Positions 1 to 6,762 of a stretch of DNA of 22,771 nt are shown piece after piece; positions within the stretch are counted from its first letter, which is position 1, and every line of letters starts with the position of its first letter. Source of the stretch: CAYHKY01 sp964357355 (GTDB lineage Bacteria > Patescibacteriota > Microgenomatia > UBA10105); the NCBI GenBank assembly GCA_964357355.1, contig CAYHKY010000017.1, forward strand, positions 1 to 22,771, given 5' to 3'. Under the pieces are notes generated by a model that did no database searches, was not told where the DNA came from, and saw only the letters and a list, made by a program, of their open reading frames with translations. The translations under genes and the position numbers were made by a program.

Positions 1-142
1 GGTATATAGTCTCTACACATTTATCCGCCATGGGCGGAATTTAGCTCGGGATAGTCCAGATGATGACGAAGTCATAATATCCGGAGTTCCCCGAATTAGC
101 CCGATTTTTCAATCCCGAATTACTTCGGGAAGCTGCCTTATG
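1..142 (-). ncRNA. Group I self-splicing intron (5' part, runs off window edge)
   Basis: Read on the minus strand, the sequence after the tRNA 5' exon folds like a group I intron core. P1 pairs CUGUC (146-142) with GGCAG (137-133), with a U.G wobble at 143/136 that marks the 5' splice site. P2 is the hairpin TCCCGAA/TTCGGGA (130-113). P4 pairs TTCGGG (95-90) with CCCGAG (50-45); J4/5 is GAA; P5 pairs CCGGAT (84-79) with ATCTGG (61-56) and is capped by ATGAC/GTCAT. A P6 hairpin is made by TCCGCC/GGCGGA (38-24). AGAGACTATA (about 14-5) resembles the conserved 5' strand of P7. The P7 3' strand, P8, the 3' splice site and the 3' exon lie outside the window, so splicing cannot be confirmed. Subgroup not determined. 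No ORF lies in the visible part. Confidence 0.72.
24..38. repeat. Palindrome TCCGCC-N3-GGCGGA forming intron P6
   Basis: Perfect 6-bp inverted repeat around ATG. It falls where the P6 hairpin of the group I intron is expected. The same arms occur at 461-476 in the duplicated tRNA exon and at 16067-16081 inside tsaD, so this looks like a dispersed genomic palindrome family and not an intron-specific sequence. Confidence 0.8.
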
Positions 143-176
143 ACAGGAAGCTGCTCTACCGTTGAGCTACAGGGGA
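143..176 (-). tRNA. tRNA-Asp(GUC), 5' exon only (split by group I intron)
   Basis: The minus strand shows a canonical tRNA 5' half: acceptor strand TCCCCTG (176-170), TA at positions 8-9, D-stem GCTC/GAGC around loop AACGGTA, base 26 A, anticodon 5' stem GCTTC (151-147), then C32 and U33 and the anticodon start G34 U35. The next base (142) would complete GUC (Asp), but the P1 helix predicts splicing after U35, so the third anticodon base should come from the 3' exon outside the window. Reading straight on gives no T-arm and no acceptor partner, so this is not an uninterrupted tRNA. The Asp identity rests on the third anticodon base being C. Confidence 0.6.
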
Positions 177-185
177 ATAAAGTCT

Positions 186-437
186 TCAATCTAATATTAA
201 ATTTTTAATGAACTCTCTTCCTTTAAAACTCTTGAGTTGCTTTTCTCTCTTTAATGCCTCTCTTCTATCATTTACCTCTTCTTTGTAGATGATTTTCCAT
301 TCACCTATGATCTTAGATGTATAATGCTTCCCTCGTTTCAGATTGTGTTCTAACAATCTCCTTTCAGGATTATTAGTTTGACCGATATAAATCTTGCTCG
401 TTGGTTTATTATGTAGCGCGTAAACAAACCACCTCAT
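186..437 (-). CDS. GIY-YIG family endonuclease, single domain (83 aa)
   Basis: A short protein that is essentially one GIY-YIG (UvrC N-terminal/URI-type) nuclease fold: a FVY...YIG pair at about residues 4-18 in place of GIY...YIG, the Arg-containing helix NPERRLLEH, the middle strand EWKIIYKEE, and the helix EALKREKQLK that should carry the metal-binding Glu. Such stand-alone domains are common in CPR and include homing nucleases; the target of this one is unknown. It starts at ATG 437. A TAAAAT box (449-444) lies exactly 6 nt before the ATG, so the mRNA may be leaderless. It lies between two copies of the tRNA-Asp 5' half (143-176 and 450-486), which suggests insertion next to, or homing into, this tRNA. 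Family assignment is secure; a homing role is inference. Confidence 0.85.
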   Translation of the reverse strand: MRWFVYALHNKPTSKIYIGQTNNPERRLLEHNLKRGKHYTSKIIGEWKIIYKEEVNDRREALKREKQLKSFKGREFIKNLILD

Positions 438-449
438 TTGTATATTTTA

Positions 450-486
450 ACAGGAAGCTGTCCGCCAGCTGGCGGACTACAGGGGA
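450..486 (-). repeat. Degenerate duplicate of tRNA-Asp 5' exon with palindrome in place of the D-arm
   Basis: The minus strand reads TCCCCTGTAG, then the 16-nt palindrome TCCGCCAGCTGGCGGA (476-461), then CAGCTTCCTGT (460-450). The two flanks are identical to the intact exon at 143-176; the 13-nt D-arm segment between them is replaced by the palindrome. Identity ends at the base matching U35, which is the predicted 5' splice site. It cannot encode a functional tRNA. It forms the upstream border of the GIY-YIG ORF. Confidence 0.85.
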
Positions 487-592
487 AAATACAAATCTAA
501 TAATTTAAAGTGCAAAAATCTAAATCAAGCTTTTGGATTATATCATCAGCTACATTATGATTCCAGTTTGAAATATTTTTCAAAACTACCAC

Positions 593-622
593 TTGCAAAC
601 TGATAAATAATTTCTTTACTAT
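593..622 (+). promoter_or_regulatory. Promoter of the L,D-transpeptidase gene
   Basis: TTGCAA (593-598), an 18-nt spacer and TACTAT (617-622). The -10 box ends 7 nt before the ATG at 630, so transcription should begin at or next to the start codon. An imperfect inverted repeat GTTTGAA/TTCAAAAC lies just upstream at about 566-586. The 438-629 interval holds no other gene that I can support. Confidence 0.55.
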
Positions 623-629
623 TAAAAGT

Positions 630-1337
630 ATGGCTGCCCGGAAAAAGAGTTACCATTCACTCGCCTTCGTATTAGGAGTATTTTCAATCGCCCTGGGTGC
701 ATATTTATATAAAAATGTCCTCCCTTATCACTTTTCTCCCCAATGGCAACCGACTCCTGATGAATTAAATCAGGGGAAAATCTACGACAGAGCAGAAGAA
801 AAAGGAGAATTTTTGGGCCAGACTGTAAGCTCTTACGAAATCCCTGAACCAAAGAAACTTGCCTCAGTACTGGGTCAAAACGACGGCACCAACAAACGGA
901 TCGAGGTAGATCTGACTAATCAACGTGTATATGCATATGAAGGTGATAAAAAAGTGTTTGAGTTCGTAGTTTCAACCGGAAAATGGAACTGGACACCAAC
1001 CGGTTCTTATACCATCCAATATAAAACCCGGGTACAGAAAATGTCCGGCGGAAACCGGGCACTCAATACATACTATTATTTACCAAACGTCCCTTATGTC
1101 CAGTTCTTTGGCAACAGCGAAATCCCCTGGTCAAGAGGATTTAGTTTTCATGGCACCTATTGGCATTCTAACTTCGGTTATCCGATGAGTCATGGATGTG
1201 TAAATATGAAAACTGCTGATGCTGAAAAACTTTATTACTGGACGGCACCTGTCTTGGGAGAGAAACGGACAGTACAATCCACTCCGGAAAATCAAGGTAC
1301 ACCGGTCATCATCTACGGAAAAACGCCCCGAGCTTAA
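630..1337 (+). CDS. L,D-transpeptidase (YkuD domain), membrane-anchored
   Basis: A 235-residue protein with an N-terminal hydrophobic segment (about residues 11-27) acting as membrane anchor or uncleaved signal. The YkuD catalytic domain begins near RIEVDLTNQRVYAYEG (about residue 90) and contains the hallmark HGTYWH...SHGCVNM, with catalytic Cys190 and neighbouring His188. The family makes 3-3 peptidoglycan cross-links or attaches proteins to peptidoglycan outside the cytoplasmic membrane, which fits a walled CPR cell. No LysM or other binding domain is visible; the 60-odd residues after the anchor act as a linker. The ATG at 630 is preceded by a -10 box and no Shine-Dalgarno sequence. It appears monocistronic. 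Physiological substrate not deducible. Confidence 0.93.
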   Translation: MAARKKSYHSLAFVLGVFSIALGAYLYKNVLPYHFSPQWQPTPDELNQGKIYDRAEEKGEFLGQTVSSYEIPEPKKLASVLGQNDGTNKRIEVDLTNQRVYAYEGDKKVFEFVVSTGKWNWTPTGSYTIQYKTRVQKMSGGNRALNTYYYLPNVPYVQFFGNSEIPWSRGFSFHGTYWHSNFGYPMSHGCVNMKTADAEKLYYWTAPVLGEKRTVQSTPENQGTPVIIYGKTPRA

Positions 1338-1358
1338 AGAAACTTGAATAATTCTATT

Positions 1359-1712
1359 TCACTCTGTATGACCATAGAATATAGTCATAGATTCATCTTC
1401 ATCACGCATGAAACGTAATATATCAACTCGTACCTTATTTCTTTGCAAAAAGCGGACAATTGGAAGAGTATTAAGTTCACCAGGATCAGTTATGTCAACT
1501 GTATCAACCGTATTGCCTTGCAAAGAATACTTTGCCTTAATTTTCGCTACGGTTTCTTCATGTATAATTGGACCTTGAACAGGTAAGGTTGGACCAACTC
1601 TTTCGACCCACGCACTTATTAATATACCTCCTAAACCATTACCTCTAATCCCATCTATTATCTCACATTCAAACAGACACCAACCTCCCCTCTCATCAGG
1701 ATATACCGTCAA
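1359..1712 (-). CDS. Hypothetical protein (117 aa), possible GNAT-like fragment
   Basis: Not recognised with confidence. The N-terminal half contains ECEIIDGIRGNGLGGILISA, resembling the V..-R-G-x-G-x-G/A acetyl-CoA pyrophosphate loop of GNAT acetyltransferases, but the rest of the fold is not obvious and the protein is short. No signal peptide or membrane segment. The start is uncertain: TTG 1712 is the first ordinary start codon, but the frame stays open upstream to a TAA at 1781-1779 without an ATG or GTG, so the gene could be longer (ATT at 1721) or a truncated remnant. It lies downstream of rpoD on the same strand with a gap of 114 nt and converges on the L,D-transpeptidase gene. Confidence 0.5.
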   Translation of the reverse strand: MTVYPDERGGWCLFECEIIDGIRGNGLGGILISAWVERVGPTLPVQGPIIHEETVAKIKAKYSLQGNTVDTVDITDPGELNTLPIVRFLQRNKVRVDILRFMRDEDESMTIFYGHTE

Positions 1713-1826
1713 CCAACCAATTTTTTTTCGTTTATACTTAAAATGTATGAAGGTTCTAAATCCGGCCGCCTTAAATCTTTATAGAGTATTTCTATATTGG
1801 ACATAGGTGTTTGGGTGAAAATGAAA

Positions 1827-2918
1827 TTACTCGAGGTAATCTTTCAACTTCTTACTTCTTGAAGGGTGGCGGAGTTTTCGCAGAGCTTTGGCCTCTATCT
1901 GACGGATGCGTTCGCGGGTAACGTTAAATTCCCTGCCTACTTCTTCCAGAGTTCTGGGCTTGCCGTTTTCCAAACCAAATCTTAAAATAAGCACGCGTTT
2001 TTCCCTATCCGAAAGCGTATTAAGCACTTCCTCCATGTGTTCTTTAAGTAGTTGCCGGCTGGTAGCATCATAGGGAGATGGTGCTGAAGTATCCTGAATG
2101 AAATCACCTAAATGTGAATCGTCTTCATCCCCGACAGGCGTCTCAAGCGATGTGGGTTCCTGTGATACACGCATGATCTCATGGACTTTTGCCACATCCA
2201 CTTCCATGACCCTGGCAACTTCCTCAGGTAATGGTTCCCTGCCCAACTCCTGCATCAGTTTCCTCGATGATCTGATGAAACGATTGATCGTCTCCACCAT
2301 GTGGACCGGGATGCGGATGGTACGCGCCTGGTCTGCGATTGCCCGGGTGATCGCCTGCCTGATCCACCACGTGGCGTAGGTACTGAATTTGAATCCCTTA
2401 CGCCAATCATACTTCTCTACCGCTCTGATCAATCCCTGATTTCCCTCTTGGATGAGGTCTAAAAGACTCATGCCACGGCCGATGTATTTCTTGGCGATAG
2501 AAACAACTAACCGCAAATTTGATTCAATCAACTTCTTTTTAGCCTTGGGATCATTTCTTTCGTAACGCTTGGCCAAATCTATTTCCTGTTCAAATGTTAA
2601 TAATGTCACCCGCCCGATTTCTTTCAAATACATCCGGACAGGGTCAGATATCGCCGCCCGGTCAATTTTGGCTAATATCGTCAGCTCCTTTTCCAAATCG
2701 GCAACACTTTTGGTCAACTCTTTTTCTTCGTCTTTTGAAGTTGTTTCAAACACATCAATACCAAGCTTCAAAAGCTTGTTATAGAGTTCATCCAATTCTC
2801 CCAAGTGGTGTTCAGGTTTAGGGAAAACGAGCAAAATATCGTCCTGAGTCAGAAATCCGTTATCTTTACCTTCTTTGATCAATTCCTTAATTTTTTGAGT
2901 GTGGGTATCTTTTATCAT
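1827..2918 (-). CDS. rpoD: RNA polymerase primary sigma factor (sigma-70/RpoD)
   Basis: 363 residues with the domain order of a primary sigma factor: an N-terminal region 1.1-like segment (about 1-60), region 1.2 (DPVRMYLKEIGRVTLLT), region 2 with RLVVSIAKKY and the -10-reading helix KFSTYATWWIRQAI, region 3, and region 4.2 with the HTH EVGREFNVTRERIRQIEAKA that reads the -35 box. The large non-conserved insert of proteobacterial RpoD is absent, as in most short housekeeping sigmas. It lies 53 nt downstream of dnaG on the same strand, the classical macromolecular-synthesis pairing, and also has its own extended -10 promoter. ATG 2918 gives the full region 1.1. Confidence 0.97.
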   Translation of the reverse strand: MIKDTHTQKIKELIKEGKDNGFLTQDDILLVFPKPEHHLGELDELYNKLLKLGIDVFETTSKDEEKELTKSVADLEKELTILAKIDRAAISDPVRMYLKEIGRVTLLTFEQEIDLAKRYERNDPKAKKKLIESNLRLVVSIAKKYIGRGMSLLDLIQEGNQGLIRAVEKYDWRKGFKFSTYATWWIRQAITRAIADQARTIRIPVHMVETINRFIRSSRKLMQELGREPLPEEVARVMEVDVAKVHEIMRVSQEPTSLETPVGDEDDSHLGDFIQDTSAPSPYDATSRQLLKEHMEEVLNTLSDREKRVLILRFGLENGKPRTLEEVGREFNVTRERIRQIEAKALRKLRHPSRSKKLKDYLE

Positions 2919-2930
2919 AGATCTATGCTT

Positions 2931-2939
2931 ATTATACCA
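2931..2939 (-). promoter_or_regulatory. Extended -10 promoter of rpoD
   Basis: The minus strand reads TGGTATAAT (2939-2931), a TGn-extended consensus -10 box, 12 nt before the rpoD ATG. No clear -35 box is visible, as is usual for extended -10 promoters. It would allow rpoD expression independent of dnaG. Confidence 0.6.
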
Positions 2940-2971
2940 AGATTTCCCGCAGAAACTAGCCTTAAACCTAA

Positions 2972-5914
2972 TTATCCCATTTTTGCCAGTTCGGACGTAG
3001 CCTGGACAAGTATGGAGGACAGGCGGGAAAGCTCATCTTCCTGAAGTTCGGTTTCTGCACGCGAGATGTTGGCTGTAATTTCTTTGATTTTATTTCTTAA
3101 CAACAAACGCTTTGTGATATCAATCATTTTCACAAATTCTTTGTCAAAAGCTTCCTTGTCCGTAAACGCTGACAAATCTACTAAATACAACCTGTCAAGG
3201 GTGTTAATAAGCTCTGAGGATAGTTCTTTCGCAAAATCAGCAATCACAAAATGTTCTTTGCCGGCTGCATAATCAATAAGCTCTAAAAAGATCTTGCGTA
3301 CCGGTTGATGCGTCAATTCTGAAGGATCAATTTGCGTTGTTACTTGGGTAAGAGTGGTTTTGATGTCACTAGACTGTATCACCAAAGACAAAAGGTGTTC
3401 TTCTGCCAGTGAGGGCCGATCCTCAATTGACTCCTGTGGGACTACCGGTATAAATTTATGGTGGATAAGCGCAGGTTTATACCGGCTTTTCATTTCTTGC
3501 AAAGTTTCCTCATTGACTTGAAGTTTGGTCGCCAGCAATTTGAGGTAATGGGCTTGAACAATTGGGTTAGAAATCTTGGAGAAAATCGGAATCAACTCAT
3601 CAGTAATTTTTTTCTTCCCAAAAGCTTCTGTGATATTATTCCGTTTTGAAGCTGAATCTATAAGGTAATTATAGAATGGTACTGCACTACCAACGGCTTT
3701 TTTCCATAAGGCGGCATTTTCACGAGCTGCCTCATCCGGATCTTTACCTCCTGGTATACCAACTACCAATATTTCTACGCCTAACTGATCAGCAATCTCT
3801 ATCCCCCGCCTGACTGCTGCATCACCGGCAACATCAGCATCAAGTGATAGAAATATTCGTTCGGCAAAACGCTTGATTAATGCAATTTGCGCCTCAGTAA
3901 GTGCAGTGCCTTTGATCGCAACGACGTTTCCTACTCCCGCATGATATGATGATATCAAGTCAAATTCGCCTTCAACGACAACGGCTGACCCGACTTTGCG
4001 AATTGCTTCCTTGGTAATGTCGATGCCGTAAAGAGTCGATCCCTTACTATAAAGAGGAGTTTCCGGGCTATTGATGTATTTCGCTTCCTTTGCTTCCTTA
4101 TCTAGTAACCGTCCCGAAAAAGCAATCGTCGTTCCCCGGTAATTTCGAATCGGAAACATGACGCGACCGCGAAATCTATCATAAAGTCCACTTCGACCCG
4201 CAATTGCCAAACCTGATAATTGGAGTTCGTGTTCGGCGTATCCCTTTTTTTGTAGGAACCTGCAAACATTGTCCCATGCGCTTGGAGCAAATCCTAAATC
4301 AAAAGTCTTAATAAGAGCATCTGTCATTCCTCTTTCTTTCAAATACAGAAGCGCCCGCTCTCCCACTTGGTGTTTAGTAAGTAAATAATGATAATAGTCG
4401 GCAGCCAACACATGCAATGCCTGCAACCTCTCTTTGAGACGAGTTTGGCTGTCCCCCTTTACCGAGGTAAGAGCAACACCTGCTCTCTCAGCCAATATTT
4501 TAACCGCTTCAGGAAACTCAAGGCGGTCAAGCTCCATAAGAAAGGTAAAGGCGTCCCCACCTTTACCACAATTGGAAACGGCAAAACTTGAAGTCACATA
4601 CGAATGGTCATCTGCTATTGTCAGATTATAAACAGACCCCGAATATTTTTCTGATTTCAGATAATCAATAGGCAATATCCAATACTCAGAACCATCATTA
4701 TTGAAATAGGTAAGGTTATATTTTTGTGCGTATTGTTCTGACCAATAAATTGAATATGATTCTTGGTGATGAACATTGTTTTTATCAGTATGTGTTTTTT
4801 CAACATGCAAATTAGGAAAAAAATTGCATCGTAATAATATATCTACTAGTTGTTCCGTTAAAATCAGTGAAGTGGAAGTAATGGATTTCTGTATTTTTTT
4901 TGATCTGTGCACTTGAAATGTTGTTCCATCACCTCTATGAATCGCATCAACAATGACTTTTTGCTTAAACGCTGGTAATTCCTGAAATATAAAAGGAATA
5001 TGTTTGTTTCTTGCTCCTTTACCGCATAAGTTTACAAAAATATTGGCTAGATTTGAATGACACAAGGTTATTTCAATTCCTGTTTTTGGACCCCTTCGTC
5101 TATGAATTTTCGCTTCTAAGCCGAAGAGTTTTTTACCCAAATGCACAATCTCTTGTGCAAAAATTTCTTCATGACTACCAACGCTAAAACGTATATAGGC
5201 TCGATGACTGCTTCCTTCGGCAATGTAATATCCGATGAACGTTAACAAATCGTTTGAAATCGGAAGTTTAAATAATAATTTCTTTGGAACAGGACCCAGG
5301 CAAGTTGATTTAGATATATATTGAGAAAGATCAACGTCCCTAAGATTATTAACATTTCTTTGTAAAGGATACAGTAATAAATTACCTGTTTTTAAACTAC
5401 CTGCGGGAATCTGCTTAATTGGGAAATATTTATTAACCTTTTCCTGATAAGTTTTCTTGTCTAAGTGAAGCAGTTTTCGGTATCTCTTGGAAAAGTCTTT
5501 ATATTTTTTTTGAGTGTATGGAGCGCCAGCAATTACATACACTTTGTGATCTGCGGTCAAACGTGTAGTGAACCTTAATTTTTTTAGTGTTATTGAAACT
5601 AGATTACCTTCATAATGATGTGTCATTGTTTGTATGACTTTCTTAATATTTCCCTTTCCTGAAATCACCCAATGATCTTTGTCAATATCTTCAATGTTAT
5701 GATGTCCAAAAGGAGTTTTAATTTTTTCACCTGGAGGAAAACATCCGAAACAATGCCAGATCTGCCTTTCCGGTGAAACAACAAATGAAGGTGTGCGTTC
5801 ACCGTGGAAAGGACATAATCCCTTAAAATTGCGCCCGGCTTTTTTGAGAGTTATTGACTCGGAAATCAAATCAACGATGTTGACCCGCTCCCGAATCGCA
5901 TCAAGATCACTCAT
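2972..5914 (-). CDS. dnaG: DNA primase DnaG, precursor containing an intein
   Basis: A 980-residue precursor; removing the intein (58-448) leaves 589 residues, the usual DnaG size. The N-terminal CHC2 zinc finger has C34, H37, C55 and a fourth cysteine that is C58 in the precursor and C449 after splicing (joined sequence HCFGC-GKGGDAF). The catalytic core and TOPRIM domain follow, with AVVVEGEFDLIS (Glu motif) and FLSLDADVAGDAA (DxD-type motif); the C-terminal helicase-interaction region is divergent. DnaG makes the RNA primers for replication together with DnaB. A GGAGG Shine-Dalgarno lies 8 nt before ATG 5914, and an extended -10 TGGTACAAT lies at 5954-5946. rpoD follows 53 nt downstream. 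Primase function should require protein splicing. Confidence 0.97.
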   Translation of the reverse strand: MSDLDAIRERVNIVDLISESITLKKAGRNFKGLCPFHGERTPSFVVSPERQIWHCFGCFPPGEKIKTPFGHHNIEDIDKDHWVISGKGNIKKVIQTMTHHYEGNLVSITLKKLRFTTRLTADHKVYVIAGAPYTQKKYKDFSKRYRKLLHLDKKTYQEKVNKYFPIKQIPAGSLKTGNLLLYPLQRNVNNLRDVDLSQYISKSTCLGPVPKKLLFKLPISNDLLTFIGYYIAEGSSHRAYIRFSVGSHEEIFAQEIVHLGKKLFGLEAKIHRRRGPKTGIEITLCHSNLANIFVNLCGKGARNKHIPFIFQELPAFKQKVIVDAIHRGDGTTFQVHRSKKIQKSITSTSLILTEQLVDILLRCNFFPNLHVEKTHTDKNNVHHQESYSIYWSEQYAQKYNLTYFNNDGSEYWILPIDYLKSEKYSGSVYNLTIADDHSYVTSSFAVSNCGKGGDAFTFLMELDRLEFPEAVKILAERAGVALTSVKGDSQTRLKERLQALHVLAADYYHYLLTKHQVGERALLYLKERGMTDALIKTFDLGFAPSAWDNVCRFLQKKGYAEHELQLSGLAIAGRSGLYDRFRGRVMFPIRNYRGTTIAFSGRLLDKEAKEAKYINSPETPLYSKGSTLYGIDITKEAIRKVGSAVVVEGEFDLISSYHAGVGNVVAIKGTALTEAQIALIKRFAERIFLSLDADVAGDAAVRRGIEIADQLGVEILVVGIPGGKDPDEAARENAALWKKAVGSAVPFYNYLIDSASKRNNITEAFGKKKITDELIPIFSKISNPIVQAHYLKLLATKLQVNEETLQEMKSRYKPALIHHKFIPVVPQESIEDRPSLAEEHLLSLVIQSSDIKTTLTQVTTQIDPSELTHQPVRKIFLELIDYAAGKEHFVIADFAKELSSELINTLDRLYLVDLSAFTDKEAFDKEFVKMIDITKRLLLRNKIKEITANISRAETELQEDELSRLSSILVQATSELAKMG
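4571..5743 (-). mobile_element. Intein with LAGLIDADG homing endonuclease inside DnaG (391 aa)
   Basis: Precursor residues 58-448. Block A begins with Cys1 (CFPPGEKIKTPFG). Block B has TADH (120-123). The DOD endonuclease has two LAGLIDADG motifs, LTFIGYYIAEGS (about 224-235, acidic E233) and KVIVDAIHRGDG (about 319-330, acidic D329). Block F is ADDHSYVTSSF with H437. Block G is AVSN followed by the +1 extein Cys449. The chemistry is class 1 (Cys1, Asn448, Cys+1), but the penultimate residue is Ser447 where most inteins have His. Both LAGLIDADG acidic residues are present, so the homing nuclease may be active. The insertion point is the last zinc ligand of the primase CHC2 finger. Boundaries follow from the restored CFGCGKGG motif. 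Confidence 0.95.
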
Positions 5915-5945
5915 AATAAATCCTCCAGAGGTTGGGGGTGTGGCT

Positions 5946-5954
5946 ATTGTACCA
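5946..5954 (-). promoter_or_regulatory. Extended -10 promoter of dnaG
   Basis: The minus strand reads TGGTACAAT (5954-5946), 31 nt upstream of the dnaG ATG, followed by a short leader with a GGAGG ribosome-binding site at about 5927-5923. No convincing -35 box. Confidence 0.5.
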
Positions 5955-5974
5955 CTGAAGTATTGATCGGGAAT

Positions 5975-6499
5975 TTATACGTATACTTGTGGATGTAGAA
6001 ATGGCGCCAGGGCAAAAGCAACACCGTGTGCTACTCCTGAAGTTCTAGTAACTACTCCGCGGGTCATCAGACCAAACATACCAATCCCCTCACCAATCTT
6101 TTTAGTACCAAATATATGGTCAATGGCCTGTTCTAAATTTTCTCCCCCTTGAATTCTTTCAATTACTTTATCAGGTAGTACGAGTCCGCCCGAAACACCT
6201 ACACCGACTTTTCCTTTGCGGTCAACGATCACGACGAGAGAATGTTCGAACCATCCGTAACTTCTTTTGTGTAACCCGCCTTCAATTCCCACCCCAAACT
6301 CTCCCATTTTCACTTTACCCAATGCAACTTTAGCTCGTGTGAGTGCTCCTTGATACATCTCATCATCACTCATCGGCTGGTCGTCAACACCAGAATCGAC
6401 TTTGACTCCTTGCACCACCACATTTTTGAAATGTTTGGCGAAAACTTCTTTTACCGGATCAATTTTGGTTATATTAGTTGAGCCAACGGCAATGAGCAT
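5975..6499 (-). CDS. yjjX: Inosine/xanthosine triphosphatase (YjjX/DUF84 NTPase family)
   Basis: 174 residues, the family size. The N-terminus VGSTNITKIDPVKEVF matches the nucleotide-binding GSxNxxKixAv segment of the YjjX/Maf-like fold. VDSGVDDQPMSDDEMYQGALTRAK and FGVGIEGGLH follow, the latter matching the family's GIExGv signature, then the conserved GxGMFGLMTRGVVTRTSGVAHGVAFALAPF C-terminal region. The enzyme hydrolyses non-canonical purine triphosphates (ITP, XTP) to keep them out of nucleic acids; it acts in the cytosol. ATG 6499 gives the conserved N-terminus. It lies upstream of dnaG on the same strand (60 nt gap, with its own dnaG promoter), so co-transcription is possible but not needed. 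Confidence 0.9.
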   Translation of the reverse strand: MLIAVGSTNITKIDPVKEVFAKHFKNVVVQGVKVDSGVDDQPMSDDEMYQGALTRAKVALGKVKMGEFGVGIEGGLHKRSYGWFEHSLVVIVDRKGKVGVGVSGGLVLPDKVIERIQGGENLEQAIDHIFGTKKIGEGIGMFGLMTRGVVTRTSGVAHGVAFALAPFLHPQVYV

Positions 6500-6528
6500 T
6501 ATTATTTTAGTTTCAATTTCTTACTCGG

Positions 6529-6615
6529 CGGAGAGGGCGGGATTTGAACCCGCGGTGATCTTGCGACCACACGCGCTCTCCAAGCGCGCGCACTAGACCG
6601 CTATGCGACCTCTCC
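6529..6615 (-). tRNA. tRNA-Ser(GGA)
   Basis: 87 nt. Acceptor GGAGAGG/CCTCTCC, D-arm, anticodon arm CGCGC-TTGGAGA-GCGCG with anticodon GGA, a long class II variable arm, T-arm GCGGGTTCAAATCCCGC, and discriminator G73. CCA is not encoded (the next bases are CCG). A TGA-extended TATAAT lies at 6639-6631. Confidence 0.96.
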
Positions 6616-6630
6616 TTGTTATATCAGCCT

Positions 6631-6639
6631 ATTATATCA
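6631..6639 (-). promoter_or_regulatory. Extended -10 promoter of tRNA-Ser(GGA)
   Basis: The minus strand reads TGATATAAT, ending 15 nt before the mature tRNA 5' end. No strong -35 box. The spacing fits a short RNase P-processed leader. Confidence 0.5.
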
Positions 6640-6710
6640 TCATCTTTTGTCCTAAGCTGTGATTCGAGAAATAACCTAGTTAGTTACATAAATGATATAC
6701 TTCGTCCTAC

Positions 6711-6739
6711 TTGACAGTACTATATTTCCCGCATACTAT
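6711..6739 (+). promoter_or_regulatory. Sigma-70 promoter of the lamin-tail protein gene
   Basis: Consensus -35 TTGACA (6711-6716), a 17-nt spacer and -10 TACTAT (6734-6739), 23 nt before ATG 6763. This has the best -35 box seen in the window. The predicted leader is short (about 16 nt) and has only a weak TGGA upstream of the start. Confidence 0.7.
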
Positions 6740-6762
6740 GTCTGTAGTTTAACTGGAATCTT

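Noticed and set aside
81..176. Uninterrupted tRNA reading straight through 176 to about 105
   Set aside because: The 3' anticodon stem would be AAGGC with a C.A mismatch, the T-loop lacks TTCRA, and no CAGGGGA acceptor strand follows; the group I intron explanation fits better.
1780..1796. TATAGA/TCTATA inverted repeat after rpoD as terminator
   Set aside because: AT-only weak stem without a T-run in the direction of rpoD transcription.
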